Assembly: GCF_000424465.1 (NCBI RefSeq)
Contig: NZ_KE384196.1
Span: 1-64,000 of the forward strand
DNA length: 64,000 nucleotides
Source: Butyrivibrio hungatei NK4A153
GTDB taxonomy: Bacteria; Bacillota; Clostridia; Lachnospirales; Lachnospiraceae
Reading direction: 5' to 3'
Position numbers and translations under genes: made by a program. Under the pieces are notes generated by a model, which worked only from the letters and a program-made list of their open reading frames with translations, searched no databases and was not told where the DNA came from. Shown here one piece after another: positions 42,739-51,048 of this stretch. How positions within the stretch are numbered: position 1 is the stretch's first letter; each line of letters begins with the position of its first letter.

Positions 42739-43458
42739 ATGAAAACCGGAGTAAACGGTGAACTTTTGAATATAGAGAACTTGAGCTTTTCGTATGAAAA
42801 AGACAATGTGGTCTTAAAAGACATTTCTTTTAAGGCATGCTACGGTGAGAGTATCGCGCTTGTCGGTGCGAACGGAATCGGCAAATCGACGCTAATGAAG
42901 CTCATGGTCGGGCTGTATATGAACTACACGGGTGACATAACCGTTGCGGGACATAAGATGTGCAAAAAAAATCTCGACCATATAAGAGAGCATATCGGCT
43001 ATGTTTTTCAGGATTCGGACAGCCAGCTCTTTTTGTCAACGGTCGAAGACGATGTGGCATTCGGCCCTCGTAACTACGGGCTTTCTGAGAAAGAAGTTGA
43101 AGAAAGGGTATCAGAGGCGCTTAGACTTGTGGGAATAGAGCGGCTTAGAAATAATAAGACATACAAATTGTCGGGCGGTGAAAAAAAACTTGCGGCGATA
43201 GCAACGATTCTTTCGATGAAACCCGATATAATAATTATGGATGAACCTTCGATAGCCTTGGATCCGAGGAACAGGAAAAATCTTATCAAGGTGCTCACGG
43301 GAATCGGCGGGCTTAAGATCATAGCTTCGCACGACCTTGATTTTGTGAGAAATACCTGTGAGAGAACGATTCTTTTGGACGAGGGAACAATAGTTGCCGA
43401 CGGAAGAACGGAAGATGTTCTCGGAGACGAAAAGCTGTTAGAGGAACATGGACTTTAA
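42739..43458 (+). CDS. cbiO: ECF transporter ATPase CbiO
   Basis: 239 residues from the ATG at 42739. Walker A VGANGIGKSTLMKL, Q-loop GYVFQDSDSQLF, signature YKLSGGEKKLAAIA, Walker B IIIMDEPSIALDPRN and H-loop IIASHDLDFV. The sequence FLSTVEDDVAFGPRNYGL is typical of ECF-type ATPases. It powers the CbiMQ metal transporter; a single ATPase gene implies a homodimer. Confidence 0.93.
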   Translation: MKTGVNGELLNIENLSFSYEKDNVVLKDISFKACYGESIALVGANGIGKSTLMKLMVGLYMNYTGDITVAGHKMCKKNLDHIREHIGYVFQDSDSQLFLSTVEDDVAFGPRNYGLSEKEVEERVSEALRLVGIERLRNNKTYKLSGGEKKLAAIATILSMKPDIIIMDEPSIALDPRNRKNLIKVLTGIGGLKIIASHDLDFVRNTCERTILLDEGTIVADGRTEDVLGDEKLLEEHGL

Positions 43459-43484
43459 TGAGAAAAAGTGTATACATTAATGCG

Positions 43485-43513
43485 TTGAGAGCTTATCATT
43501 AAAGTGATAAAAT
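43485..43513 (+). promoter_or_regulatory. Promoter of the second thiolase with embedded inverted repeat
   Basis: TTGAGA (43485-43490), 17 bp, TAAAAT (43508-43513). An inverted repeat TTATCA-TTAAAG-TGATAA (43493-43510) fills the spacer and overlaps the -10 box, a typical repressor position. Confidence 0.65.
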
Positions 43514-43549
43514 AATAATTGATACAGTGTATATTTTGGAGGTAGACAC

Positions 43550-44725
43550 ATGAGAAAAGTAGTACTTGCAGGAGCATGCAGAACAGCAATCGGAACAATG
43601 GGGGGAGCACTTAGCACAACACCTGCTCCGGCACTTGGAACTATTGTTATCAAAGAGGCACTTAACCGTGCAGGAGTTAAACCTGAACAGGTTGATGAAG
43701 TATATATGGGATGTGTTATCCAGGCAGGACTTGGGCAGAATCCCGCAAGACAGGCAGCATTAAACGCAGGTATTCCTGTTGAGGTTCCCGCTACAACAAT
43801 CAACGTATTGTGCGGATCGGGTCTTCATTGCGTTAACCTTGCAGCAAAGCTTATCGGAATGGGCGATGCTGATATCATCGTAGCAGGCGGAATGGAGAAC
43901 ATGTCAATGGCTCCCTACCTTATGCAGCAGGGAAGATACGGATATCGTATGGGATCCGGAGAACTTCAGGATGCTATGATTAAAGACGCACTCACAGATG
44001 CTTTTGGCGGATATCACATGGGTATCACAGCAGAGAACATCGCAGAGCAGTGGCATCTTACAAGAGAGCAGCTTGATGAGTTTGCAGCATGGTCTCAGAA
44101 CAAGGCTGAGAAAGCAATTGCAGACGGAAAATTCAAGGAAGAGATCGTTCCTGTAGAGATAAAGAAAAAGAAAGAGACAATCATTTTTGACACGGACGAA
44201 GGCCCGAGAAAGGGCGTTACAGCTGAAGGTATCGCACACCTTAAGCCTGCGTTCAAGAAGGACGGCGTGGTTACTGCGGCAAATTCTTCGGGAATCAACG
44301 ATGCCGCATCGGCAATAATCGTTATGAGTGAAGAGAAGGCAAAAGAGCTTGGTGTTAAGCCTCTCGGAACATGGATTGCCGGAGAGCTTGCAGGTGTAGA
44401 GCCCAGCATCATGGGAATCGGACCTGTAGCAGCAACTCAGAAAGTTATGAAAAAAGCCGGATATTCAATCGGTGATTTTGATCTTATCGAAGCAAATGAG
44501 GCTTTTGCCGCACAGTCAGTGGCTGTTCAGCATGACCTCGGATTCAGCAAAGATGTACTTAACGTAAACGGTGGAGCAATTGCACTCGGACATCCCGTTG
44601 GATGCTCCGGAAACAGAATTCTTGTTTCACTTCTGTATGAGATGCAGAGAAGAGATGTTCATAAGGGACTTGCAACTCTTTGTGTTGGCGGTGGAATGGG
44701 CTGCGCTGCAATTGTAGAGCGATAA
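43550..44725 (+). CDS. Acetyl-CoA acetyltransferase, second copy
   Basis: 391 residues, closely similar to the thiolase at 34341 throughout. Catalytic Cys in [12 protein letters not shown], His in [14 protein letters not shown] and Cys in [10 protein letters not shown] are all kept. It stands alone behind its own promoter with a different operator-like palindrome from the first copy, so it is likely expressed under other conditions. It could serve acetoacetyl-CoA formation in the same pathway or the reverse reaction. A response regulator gene follows after 27 nt. Confidence 0.93.
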   Translation: MRKVVLAGACRTAIGTMGGALSTTPAPALGTIVIKEALNRAGVKPEQVDEVYMGCVIQAGLGQNPARQAALNAGIPVEVPATTINVLCGSGLHCVNLAAKLIGMGDADIIVAGGMENMSMAPYLMQQGRYGYRMGSGELQDAMIKDALTDAFGGYHMGITAENIAEQWHLTREQLDEFAAWSQNKAEKAIADGKFKEEIVPVEIKKKKETIIFDTDEGPRKGVTAEGIAHLKPAFKKDGVVTAANSSGINDAASAIIVMSEEKAKELGVKPLGTWIAGELAGVEPSIMGIGPVAATQKVMKKAGYSIGDFDLIEANEAFAAQSVAVQHDLGFSKDVLNVNGGAIALGHPVGCSGNRILVSLLYEMQRRDVHKGLATLCVGGGMGCAAIVER

Positions 44726-44752
44726 ATGACTTAAAACTCATGGAGGCTTTTG

Positions 44753-45892
44753 ATGGCTGATCGTTCAATTATGCTTGTTGATGATAATGACATTAACAGA
44801 GGTATCCTTGCAGAGATTTTTAAAGATAAGTACAACATCATAGAGGCGAGTGACGGAAGTGAAGCTGTGAGACTTATCAATCAGGAGCGCTCAAAGCTTG
44901 CTGCCATATTGCTTGATGTTATCATGCCGGGAATGGACGGTTATGCTGTTCTGGAATCTATGGTAAGCCAGGACAACTTAAACGAGAAAATTCCCGTGCT
45001 CATGATCACTGCGGATACGTCTACCGAGGCAGAAAGAACCAGCTATGAGAAAGGCGCGGCGGATGTGATCCATAAGCCTTTCGATCCTGTCATCGTAGAC
45101 AGGCGCGTTTCGAAAGCGATTGAGTTATACGATCATAAGAACAATCTTGAGACCAAGGTGGACGATCAGACGAGAGTCTTGAAAAAGCAGTTCATCTACC
45201 TTAAGAAACAGGAAGAAAAACTTCGTTACAGTAACGAAAAAGTCATAGATACAATAGCAACGATCATTGAGTTCAGAAATATGGAATCGGGCTATCACCT
45301 TAAGAGAATAAAAGGATTCGTGCGAATACTTGCTCTTACGGCGATGAACAATTATCCGGAGCTCGGTCTTACACCTCACATGATAGAGGTAATAACACAG
45401 GCTTCCGCCATGCATGATGTAGGTAAGATCTCGGTTCCCGATTCAATCCTTCTTAAACCCGGAAGACTTACTTCGGAAGAGTTTGAAGTAATGAAGTCTC
45501 ACACGACAAGAGGGTGCGAGATAATCGAGAAGCTCAAAGATATTCAGGATAAAGAATACTATGAAGCATGCCTTGATATCTGCAGACACCACCACGAAAG
45601 ATATGATGGAAGAGGTTATCCCGACGGACTCAAGGGCGAAGAGAACTCTATAGGAGCTCAGCTCACAGCCATTGCAGACGTATATGACGCGCTTGTGAGC
45701 GATCGTGTATACAAATCCGCATACCCTGTGGATAAAGCCTATGAGATGATCAAGGACGGCGAATGCGGTGTGTTCTCACCCAAGCTTCTTGCTTGTTTCG
45801 AATTTGCGAGACCCGATATGGAAAAGCTTGTTGCTCAGACCAAAGCCGCCGAAGCGGCAGAGAAAAACAGCTATTCGCCTTACGGAAGTTGA
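44753..45892 (+). CDS. Response regulator with HD-GYP output domain (c-di-GMP phosphodiesterase)
   Basis: 379 residues from the ATG at 44753 behind GGAGG. Residues 1-120 are a receiver domain: MLVDDNDINRG acidic pair, phosphoacceptor in LLDVIMPGMDGY, ITAD switch and IHKPFDP Lys. About 135-170 are a coiled-coil linker. About 170-360 form the HD-GYP domain: GYHLKRIKGFVRIL, the HD pair in SAMHDVGKISVPD, KSHTTRGCEII, HHHERYDGRGYPDGL, and IADVYDALVSDRVYK. These residues are those needed for c-di-GMP hydrolysis. No sensor kinase is adjacent. It may link an external signal to motility. Confidence 0.93.
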   Translation: MADRSIMLVDDNDINRGILAEIFKDKYNIIEASDGSEAVRLINQERSKLAAILLDVIMPGMDGYAVLESMVSQDNLNEKIPVLMITADTSTEAERTSYEKGAADVIHKPFDPVIVDRRVSKAIELYDHKNNLETKVDDQTRVLKKQFIYLKKQEEKLRYSNEKVIDTIATIIEFRNMESGYHLKRIKGFVRILALTAMNNYPELGLTPHMIEVITQASAMHDVGKISVPDSILLKPGRLTSEEFEVMKSHTTRGCEIIEKLKDIQDKEYYEACLDICRHHHERYDGRGYPDGLKGEENSIGAQLTAIADVYDALVSDRVYKSAYPVDKAYEMIKDGECGVFSPKLLACFEFARPDMEKLVAQTKAAEAAEKNSYSPYGS

Positions 45893-45903
45893 AAAAAATA
45901 TTA

Positions 45904-45952
45904 TTGACAAAGACGCCTGCGGTACATATAATATAGTTTGTTGCCGCAGGCG
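45904..45952 (+). promoter_or_regulatory. Perfect consensus promoter of tRNA-Arg with flanking inverted repeat
   Basis: TTGACA (45904-45909), 17 bp, TATAAT (45927-45932). A 9-bp inverted repeat CGCCTGCGG (45914-45922) / CCGCAGGCG (45944-45952) brackets the -10 box. Confidence 0.8.
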
Positions 45953-45959
45953 ACACTAT

Positions 45960-46033
45960 GTGAGTGTAGCTCAGCTGGATAGAGCGTCTGGCTACGGACC
46001 AGAAGGTCGCGAGTTCGAATCTTGTCACTCACA
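45960..46033 (+). tRNA. tRNA-Arg (anticodon ACG)
   Basis: Complete cloverleaf: acceptor GTGAGTG/CACTCAC, D-arm GCTC/GAGC, anticodon stem TCTGG/CCAGA with loop CTACGGA, T-loop TTCGAAT, discriminator A. CCA is not encoded. A33-type ACG is deaminated to ICG in bacteria. Confidence 0.95.
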
Positions 46034-46043
46034 TTACTACTTA

Positions 46044-46071
46044 AAAGCGTATCGGATTGATACGCTTTTTT
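46044..46071 (+). terminator. Terminator of tRNA-Arg
   Basis: GCGTATC (46047-46053) pairs with GATACGC (46059-46065), extended by A/T pairs, then TTTTTT. Confidence 0.85.
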
Positions 46072-46076
46072 CTTTT

Positions 46077-46085
46077 TGGTATACT
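46077..46085 (+). promoter_or_regulatory. Extended -10 promoter of the rRNA methyltransferase gene, near-leaderless
   Basis: TGGTATACT at 46077-46085. The predicted start (46092) is within 2 nt of the ATG at 46094, and no ribosome site is present. Confidence 0.5.
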
Positions 46086-46093
46086 AATTTGGT

Positions 46094-47242
46094 ATGAAAA
46101 AGATGGAATTGATAGCCCCTTGCCACTTTGGCCTGGAGGCGGTACTCAAAAAAGAAATAATAGATCTTGGCTACGATATAACTGAGGTCTCGGACGGCAG
46201 GATAACTTTCGCGGGCGATGCGGATGCAGTATGCCGTGCCAATATTGGTCTTAGAACTGCGGAGAGAATACTCATAAAAGTAGGAGCATTCCGCGCAGAG
46301 TCTTTCGAAGAGCTGTACCAGGGAGTCAAGGAACTTCCTTGGGAAGAGTTTATCCCCGAGCGAGGAAAGTTCTGGGTAAAAAAAGCATCAAGCGTTAAGA
46401 GCAAACTCTTTAGCCCTTCAGATATTCAATCAATTACTAAAAAAGCTATAGTTGAAAAGCTTAAACTCAGTTATCACACAGACTGGTTTAAGGAGGATGC
46501 GGAGAGCTATCCGATCAGAGTTTTTATCATGAAGGACGAAGTCACTGTGGCGCTTGATACGACAGGTGATTCCCTTCACAAAAGAGGCTACAGAAAGCTT
46601 GAATCCAAGGCACCTATCGCCGAGAATCTTGCGGCTGCGCTTATTATGCTGACACCTTGGAATGGCAGCAGAATACTTGTGGATCCTTTTTGCGGAAGCG
46701 GAACTATCCCTATCGAAGCTGCGATGATGGCGGCAAATATAGCTCCCGGAATGAACAGAAACTTTACCGCGGAGAGCTGGACACATCTTATTACACCTCA
46801 GAACTGGAAGGATGTAAGAGAAGAGGCTCAGGAAGAGATAATCACAGATATTGATGTCGATATTCAGGGCTACGATCTTGATCCCGAGATGGTTGAGATT
46901 GCAAGGATCAACGCCAAAAAAGCGGGTGTTGAGAACATGATTCACTTCCAGGCCAGAGATATAGCGGATTTAAGCCACAGGAAGAAATACGGATTTATTA
47001 TCACGAACCCTCCGTACGGTGAGAGAATCGGTGAAAAAGAAATCCTTCCGCAGCTTTACAAGACAATAGGAGAAAGATACAAGAGCCTTGACGCGTGGTC
47101 GATGTACCTTATAACAGGCTATGAGCAGGCTGAAAAATATATAGGCAAAAAAGCTGATAAGAACAGAAAAATTTATAACGGAATGATCAAGACTTACTTT
47201 TATCAGTTTATGGGACCCAAGCCTCCAAGAAGAAGCGAGTGA
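46094..47242 (+). CDS. THUMP-domain 23S rRNA N2-guanine methyltransferase (RlmL/YpsC type)
   Basis: 382 residues. Residues about 5-150 hold the ferredoxin-like and THUMP RNA-binding part (CHFGLEAVLKKEI, ADAVCRANIGLRTAERI). About 160-380 form the Rossmann methyltransferase: LVDPFCGSGTIPIEAAMMA as SAM loop, IQGYDLDPEMVEIARINAKKAG, and the catalytic amino-methylation motif TNPPYGERIG. Members methylate G2445 (RlmL) in 23S rRNA; Firmicutes YpsC is the closest shape. The ATG lies at the predicted transcription start. Confidence 0.88.
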   Translation: MKKMELIAPCHFGLEAVLKKEIIDLGYDITEVSDGRITFAGDADAVCRANIGLRTAERILIKVGAFRAESFEELYQGVKELPWEEFIPERGKFWVKKASSVKSKLFSPSDIQSITKKAIVEKLKLSYHTDWFKEDAESYPIRVFIMKDEVTVALDTTGDSLHKRGYRKLESKAPIAENLAAALIMLTPWNGSRILVDPFCGSGTIPIEAAMMAANIAPGMNRNFTAESWTHLITPQNWKDVREEAQEEIITDIDVDIQGYDLDPEMVEIARINAKKAGVENMIHFQARDIADLSHRKKYGFIITNPPYGERIGEKEILPQLYKTIGERYKSLDAWSMYLITGYEQAEKYIGKKADKNRKIYNGMIKTYFYQFMGPKPPRRSE

Positions 47243-47251
47243 GCCATTGTC

Positions 47252-48310
47252 ATGAAAAAAGAGGAAATGAGAAAAGCAGCGGTTCTGACAGCAGTATTCG
47301 GTGTTGTTTCTATCACGCTTATGCTTCACAGATCCGCAACCAAACATATACTTATAACGGATGCCGCAGAAATGCCCGTGAGTAGTGTTAATTCGGGAAA
47401 ATCTTTTGACCTGCTGATCCAAAAAGGAGAGCCGGAAGACGGAAAGATGAAACTTATCATTCCTCTTGCAAAGAGCGTAAGTTCTGAGGATATCAAGCTT
47501 GAAGACAGGTATTCCGACCATGAACTTCTTATCTACGTTGACTGTAGAGAAGAGGGGTTTTACGGCGACAATGCGATTGTTTCGGATAACGATATTCTGG
47601 AGAGCGCCGTTTGCCATACAGAAAACGATGCGGGCAGAGTGTGCCTTGATTTTAAACTTGACGGCTTTTATGCAAATGAGAGCGCGCTTACCGATCACAG
47701 TACGATTGAGGTCGAGTTTTTTAAACCAAAGGAAAGATATGACAAAGTTGTCCTTATCGATCCTGAGATAAACACGACGTTTGGCGGAATTTTGTCGGCA
47801 GCAGGTCTGTCCGAAAATGAGGTCACGCTTGATGTTGCGCAGAGACTTCGCAGTATCGCGGAAAAAGATGTGGAGAACAAGGTCAAGTTCTTTTTTACCC
47901 ATATGACGGATACCGATATTTCGGATGAGAGTAAAGAGCTGCTGATCAAAGAATCTTGCGCCGATATGGCTGTCAAGATAGCTACGTCTGATTCTGAAGA
48001 CAAAGACAACAACGGAATAGAAACATATTACAACGGAACTTATTTTATAAGAGATCTTAGCAACGTGAGATTTGCCGATATTGTGGAGCGTAGCTGCGCG
48101 GACAATACGGGAAACACGGCGCTTGGAATATATGAATGTGACGAGAGCGAGGCTCTTATCAAAAACTCCGGAGTTCCTTCCGCCAAGATTTCATTGGGAT
48201 ATCTGACGGGAAATAAGGATGCGGAGAAGCTTGCTACGGGCTCTTACAGGCAAAAGGCCGCTGAGGGCATCTATCAGGCGATTTTAGACGGCTATAAGGA
48301 GATGGAATGA
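47252..48310 (+). CDS. Membrane-anchored amidase_3-like protein with lost zinc ligands
   Basis: 352 residues. An N-terminal membrane segment covers about 8-26 (AAVLTAVFGVVSITLMLH). Residues 45-165 look like an AMIN-type beta domain. About 168-350 have the layout of N-acetylmuramoyl-L-alanine amidases, but the catalytic positions are gone: VVLIDPEINTTFGG stands where active enzymes have a DPGHGG-type zinc His, and MAVKIATSDSEDKDNNGIETYYNG where they have the His of SIHANA before GVETYY. It is therefore probably an inactive binding or regulatory homologue. The gene overlaps rdgB by 4 nt. Confidence 0.75.
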   Translation: MKKEEMRKAAVLTAVFGVVSITLMLHRSATKHILITDAAEMPVSSVNSGKSFDLLIQKGEPEDGKMKLIIPLAKSVSSEDIKLEDRYSDHELLIYVDCREEGFYGDNAIVSDNDILESAVCHTENDAGRVCLDFKLDGFYANESALTDHSTIEVEFFKPKERYDKVVLIDPEINTTFGGILSAAGLSENEVTLDVAQRLRSIAEKDVENKVKFFFTHMTDTDISDESKELLIKESCADMAVKIATSDSEDKDNNGIETYYNGTYFIRDLSNVRFADIVERSCADNTGNTALGIYECDESEALIKNSGVPSAKISLGYLTGNKDAEKLATGSYRQKAAEGIYQAILDGYKEME

Positions 48311-48927
48311 GAATAGTATTTGCAACCGGAAATAACGACAAATTGAAGGAAATACGCGAGATTTTGGATACTCTGAATATAGAGATCATCTCGATGAAAG
48401 AAGCAGGCGTTTTTGAAGACGTGGAAGAAAACGGTAAGACGTTTGCGGAAAACTCAATGATCAAGGCATCTGCGATTGCACAGATCATTAAGGATAAGTT
48501 CCCGAAAGAAGCGGAAGAGACGATAGTTCTTGCTGATGATTCGGGACTTGAGATTGACTATCTAAACGGCGAGCCGGGTGTATATTCGGCAAGATATATG
48601 GGAAAAGAAACATCATATACCGAGAAGAACAACAATCTCATAGAGAGATTAAACGGAGTTCCCGACAGCGAGCGTACCGCGAGATTTGTATGTGCCATTT
48701 CAGCTGTTCTCCCTGACGGAAAAAAAATTTTTACAGTCGGAACAATGGAAGGCATAATAGGCTACGAGATTGCCGGAGCAAACGGTTTTGGTTACGATCC
48801 GATCTTTTATCTTCCCGAATACAAGAAGACAAGTGCTGAGATATCGGCGGATGAAAAGAATGCAATTAGTCACAGAGGAAAAGCGCTCAGAGAGATGGCT
48901 AAACTTCTGAAAGAAGAGTTGGCATAA
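48307..48927 (+). CDS. rdgB: XTP/dITP diphosphatase (RdgB/HAM1 family)
   Basis: 206 residues starting within the stop of the previous gene (ATGA). Substrate and metal motifs: FATGNNDKLKEI, ENSMIKASAIA, LADDSGLEIDYLNGEPGVYSARY and FGYDPIFYLPEYKKTSAEI, ending in ISHRGKALREM. It removes non-canonical purine triphosphates (dITP, XTP) before incorporation into DNA or RNA. Confidence 0.95.
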   Translation: MRIVFATGNNDKLKEIREILDTLNIEIISMKEAGVFEDVEENGKTFAENSMIKASAIAQIIKDKFPKEAEETIVLADDSGLEIDYLNGEPGVYSARYMGKETSYTEKNNNLIERLNGVPDSERTARFVCAISAVLPDGKKIFTVGTMEGIIGYEIAGANGFGYDPIFYLPEYKKTSAEISADEKNAISHRGKALREMAKLLKEELA

Positions 48928-49008
48928 TTGTCATTTGATGGCAGGATAGGATGATTTCCTGTTATTTCGAATAATGCGCTATACATATTTGGTACGGGAG
49001 ACTGATTG

Positions 49009-49488
49009 ATGCACAGATATTTGGTGGTGAGTGATACTCACGGGAGAGATGACAACTTTTATAAAGTTCTTGACATAGAAGGAGCGGTTGACGGAATAAT
49101 CCACTGCGGAGATTTTGAAGGCTCTGAAGGGAAATTTGCGTTGGCTGCCGATTGTCCCGTGTACTTTGTTGCGGGAAATAACGACTTCTTTTCATCGCTT
49201 GGAAGAGAGCTGACATTTACACTTGACGGGCATAAGGCGTTTCTTACGCACGGACATCAGTATCTTGTGAGTATGGATCTTGAGAATCTTCGAAGTGAAG
49301 GAATTTCGAGAGGCGCAGAGCTTATTTTTTACGGACATACACACAAGCCTGTTGCGAAAACTATGGGCGGTGTATACATCTTCAACCCCGGAAGTCTCGC
49401 ATATCCCAGACAGGAAGGGAGACGGCCAAGTTACCTCATTTTGACCATCGAAAAAGATGATATAAAATATGAAATAAAATACCTGTAA
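49009..49488 (+). CDS. YfcE/MJ0936-type metallophosphodiesterase
   Basis: 159 residues from the ATG at 49009 (a TTG one codon earlier is possible), GGGAG upstream. All calcineurin-like metal motifs are visible: VVSDTHGRDD, IHCGDFEG, FVAGNNDF, LTHGHQY and FYGHTHKP. YfcE-type enzymes are small cytoplasmic phosphodiesterases of uncertain natural substrate. It follows rdgB by 81 nt, a frequent pairing in Firmicutes. Confidence 0.9.
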   Translation: MHRYLVVSDTHGRDDNFYKVLDIEGAVDGIIHCGDFEGSEGKFALAADCPVYFVAGNNDFFSSLGRELTFTLDGHKAFLTHGHQYLVSMDLENLRSEGISRGAELIFYGHTHKPVAKTMGGVYIFNPGSLAYPRQEGRRPSYLILTIEKDDIKYEIKYL

Positions 49489-49538
49489 ATACGGGATTTT
49501 GCAACATAAAAATATTTAAAAAATAAGAAAAAATAATG

Positions 49539-49568
49539 TTGACAAGCCCCGAAAGACTATTATATAAT
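49539..49568 (+). promoter_or_regulatory. Promoter of the tRNA cluster
   Basis: TTGACA (49539-49544), 18 bp, TATAAT (49563-49568), about 40 nt upstream of tRNA-Pro. Confidence 0.8.
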
Positions 49569-49607
49569 AAATCTCGCGTTACGGCTTAGACCTTAATGCG
49601 AACAAGA

Positions 49608-49682
49608 CGGGGTGTGGCTCAGCTTGGCTAGAGCACCTGCTTTGGGAGCAGGGGGTCGCAGGTTCGAATCCTGTCACCCCGA
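49608..49682 (+). tRNA. tRNA-Pro (anticodon TGG)
   Basis: Acceptor CGGGGTG/CACCCCG, anticodon stem CCTGC/GCAGG with loop TTTGGGA, T-loop TTCGAAT, discriminator A. First gene of a six-tRNA cluster. Confidence 0.95.
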
Positions 49683-49722
49683 TCAGGGGACAAGCTAAAC
49701 ATTATCTGAATATTGTATATGT

Positions 49723-49793
49723 GCGGGTGTAGTTCAATGGTAGAACACTAGCCTTCCAAGCTAGATACGTGGGTTCGATTCCCATCACCCGCT
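49723..49793 (+). tRNA. tRNA-Gly (anticodon TCC)
   Basis: Acceptor GCGGGTG/CACCCGC, D-stem GTTC/GAAC, anticodon stem CTAGC/GCTAG with loop CTTCCAA, T-loop TTCGATT. Confidence 0.95.
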
Positions 49794-49820
49794 TTGAGCA
49801 GAACACTTGGCGAGCTGAGA

Positions 49821-49897
49821 GAACTTGCTGAGGTTTTACCGAAGCTAGTTCGAACGTCTTCCGGCGAGCGAATGCGAGAGCGGAAGTTCCTTTTTAT
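49821..49897 (+). repeat. Two-hairpin intergenic element, copy D (tRNA-Gly to tRNA-Arg)
   Basis: Hairpin 1: GAACT/AGTTC, T-T mismatch, GCT/AGC, loop GAGGTTTTACCGA (49821-49851). Hairpin 2: CTTCCG/CGGAAG, internal loop GCGA/GAGAG, GC/GC with a GAAT loop (49858-49886), followed by TTCCTTTTTATT, which makes it terminator-like. Confidence 0.8.
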
Positions 49898-49939
49898 TAA
49901 CGTCAAGTTCGGCAAATCAGTGCACTGCTTCTAAGACAT

Positions 49940-50013
<74 letters not shown>

Positions 50014-50022
50014 TTTTTATAT

Positions 50023-50097
50023 GGTGGCTATAGCGTAGTTGGTTAACGCGCCAGATTGTGGTTCTGGAGACCGAGGGTTCGAGTCCCTCTAGCCACC
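50023..50097 (+). tRNA. tRNA-His (anticodon GTG)
   Basis: Extra G(-1) at 50023 opposite C73 at 50097, acceptor GTGGCTA/TAGCCAC, anticodon stem CCAGA/TCTGG with loop TTGTGGT. Confidence 0.95.
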
Positions 50098-50100
50098 CTA

Positions 50101-50165
50101 AGTAATCACTTAATTACTTTTGTGTATTACTTAGTTCTGACAAACACATAGTGTGAGTTCGGAAC
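50101..50165 (+). repeat. Two-hairpin intergenic element, divergent copy E (tRNA-His to tRNA-Gln)
   Basis: Hairpin 1: AGTAAT/ATTACT and CAC/GTG (50101-50131) with a divergent loop. Hairpin 2: GTTCTG/CGGAAC, internal loop ACAA/GAGTT, ACAC/GTGT with an ATA loop (50134-50165), the same geometry as the other copies. Confidence 0.65.
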
Positions 50166-50215
50166 AAACTTTTGTAATTGCTACAGCGGAGTATAGCGTT
50201 AAGCTCTTACAATCT

Positions 50216-50287
50216 TGGGCTATCGCCAAGCGGTAAGGCACAGCACTTTGACTGCTGCATACGACGGTTCGAATCCGGCTAGCCCAG
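50216..50287 (+). tRNA. tRNA-Gln (anticodon TTG)
   Basis: Acceptor TGGGCTA/TAGCCCA, anticodon stem CAGCA/TGCTG with loop CTTTGAC, T-loop TTCGAAT, discriminator G. Confidence 0.95.
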
Positions 50288-50331
50288 TTAGCGGTGAGAT
50301 GTTTCGTCGCAAAATTACATAATATTTACAT

Positions 50332-50404
50332 GGGATATTAGCTCAGGTGGTAGAGCACTTGACTTTTAATCAAGTTGTCGGGGGTTCGAATCCCCCATGT
50401 CTCA
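50332..50404 (+). tRNA. tRNA-Lys (anticodon TTT)
   Basis: Acceptor GGGATAT/ATGTCTC, anticodon stem CTTGA/TCAAG with loop CTTTTAA, T-stem GGGGG/CCCCC with TTCGAAT, discriminator A. Confidence 0.95.
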
Positions 50405-50410
50405 TTATTG

Positions 50411-50447
50411 AAGATCGCTTAAACAGTACGTTTGAGCGATCTTTTTT
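50411..50447 (+). terminator. Terminator of the tRNA cluster
   Basis: AAGATCGCTTAAAC (50411-50424) pairs with GTTTGAGCGATCTT (50430-50443), then TTTTTT. Confidence 0.9.
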
Positions 50448-50516
50448 GTGTAGCATCTTTAATAAAACCCCCTGCTATGCAGGGGGACAACAGCTGCTTC
50501 AGCTTACAGTAAAAAA

Positions 50517-50568
50517 CCTCCCGTGCTAGAATTACTACGGTTCGCCAACCAAAGTAAAGCACAGGAGG
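50517..50568 (+). promoter_or_regulatory. Hairpin hiding the tnpA ribosome site
   Basis: CCTCCCGTGCT (50517-50527) pairs, with one mismatch, with AGCACAGGAGG (50558-50568), burying the AGGAGG site of tnpA. IS200 of Salmonella is known to limit transposase synthesis by such a leader structure. Confidence 0.7.
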
Positions 50569-50577
50569 TAGTCCAAA

Positions 50578-51048
50578 ATGGACATGAATAGTTTATCACA
50601 CACTAGATGGGAGTGTAAGTATCACATAGTATTTGCACCTAAGTTCAGGAGAAAGGTTGCGTATGGTCAGATCAAGCAGGACATTGCAAATATTCTCAGT
50701 ACATTATGCAAGAGGAAAGGTGTAGAGATAATAGAGGCAGAGGTATGCCCAGATCACATACATATGCTGGTAAGGATCCCACCGAGTATGAGTGTTTCGA
50801 GTTTCGTAGGGTACTTGAAAGGAAAAAGTACGCTTATGATATTTGAGAGGCATGCAAATCTCAAGTATAAGTACGGCAATAGACATTTCTGGTGCAGAGG
50901 CTATTACGTAGATACTGTAGGTAAGAATGCAAAGAAAATCGAGGAGTACATAAAGAATCAGTTAAAAGAGGATTTAGAGTACGACCAAATGACACTAAAA
51001 GAGTATATTGACCCGTTCACGGGTGAGCCGGTAAAGCAAAACAAATAA
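50578..51048 (+). CDS. tnpA: IS200/IS605 family transposase TnpA
   Basis: 156 residues, full length for the Y1 HUH transposases. Start WECKYHIVFAPKFRRKVAYG, the HUH metal motif in CPDHIHMLVRIPP, GYLKGKSTLMIFERH, and the catalytic Tyr in the CRGYYVDTVGKN block. It excises and inserts the element as a single-strand circle at a short target, favouring the lagging strand. AGGAGG at 50563-50568 lies in a stable leader hairpin. The frame is intact, so the element may be active. Confidence 0.95.
   Translation: MDMNSLSHTRWECKYHIVFAPKFRRKVAYGQIKQDIANILSTLCKRKGVEIIEAEVCPDHIHMLVRIPPSMSVSSFVGYLKGKSTLMIFERHANLKYKYGNRHFWCRGYYVDTVGKNAKKIEEYIKNQLKEDLEYDQMTLKEYIDPFTGEPVKQNK

Noticed and set aside
45750..46028. 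Minus-strand 92-residue frame MTRFELATFWSVARRS...
   Set aside because: It is the complement of tRNA-Arg and of the end of the HD-GYP gene, a common false prediction.
50347..50529. 60-residue frame MVEHLTFNQVVGGSNPP...
   Set aside because: It reads through tRNA-Lys and its terminator.
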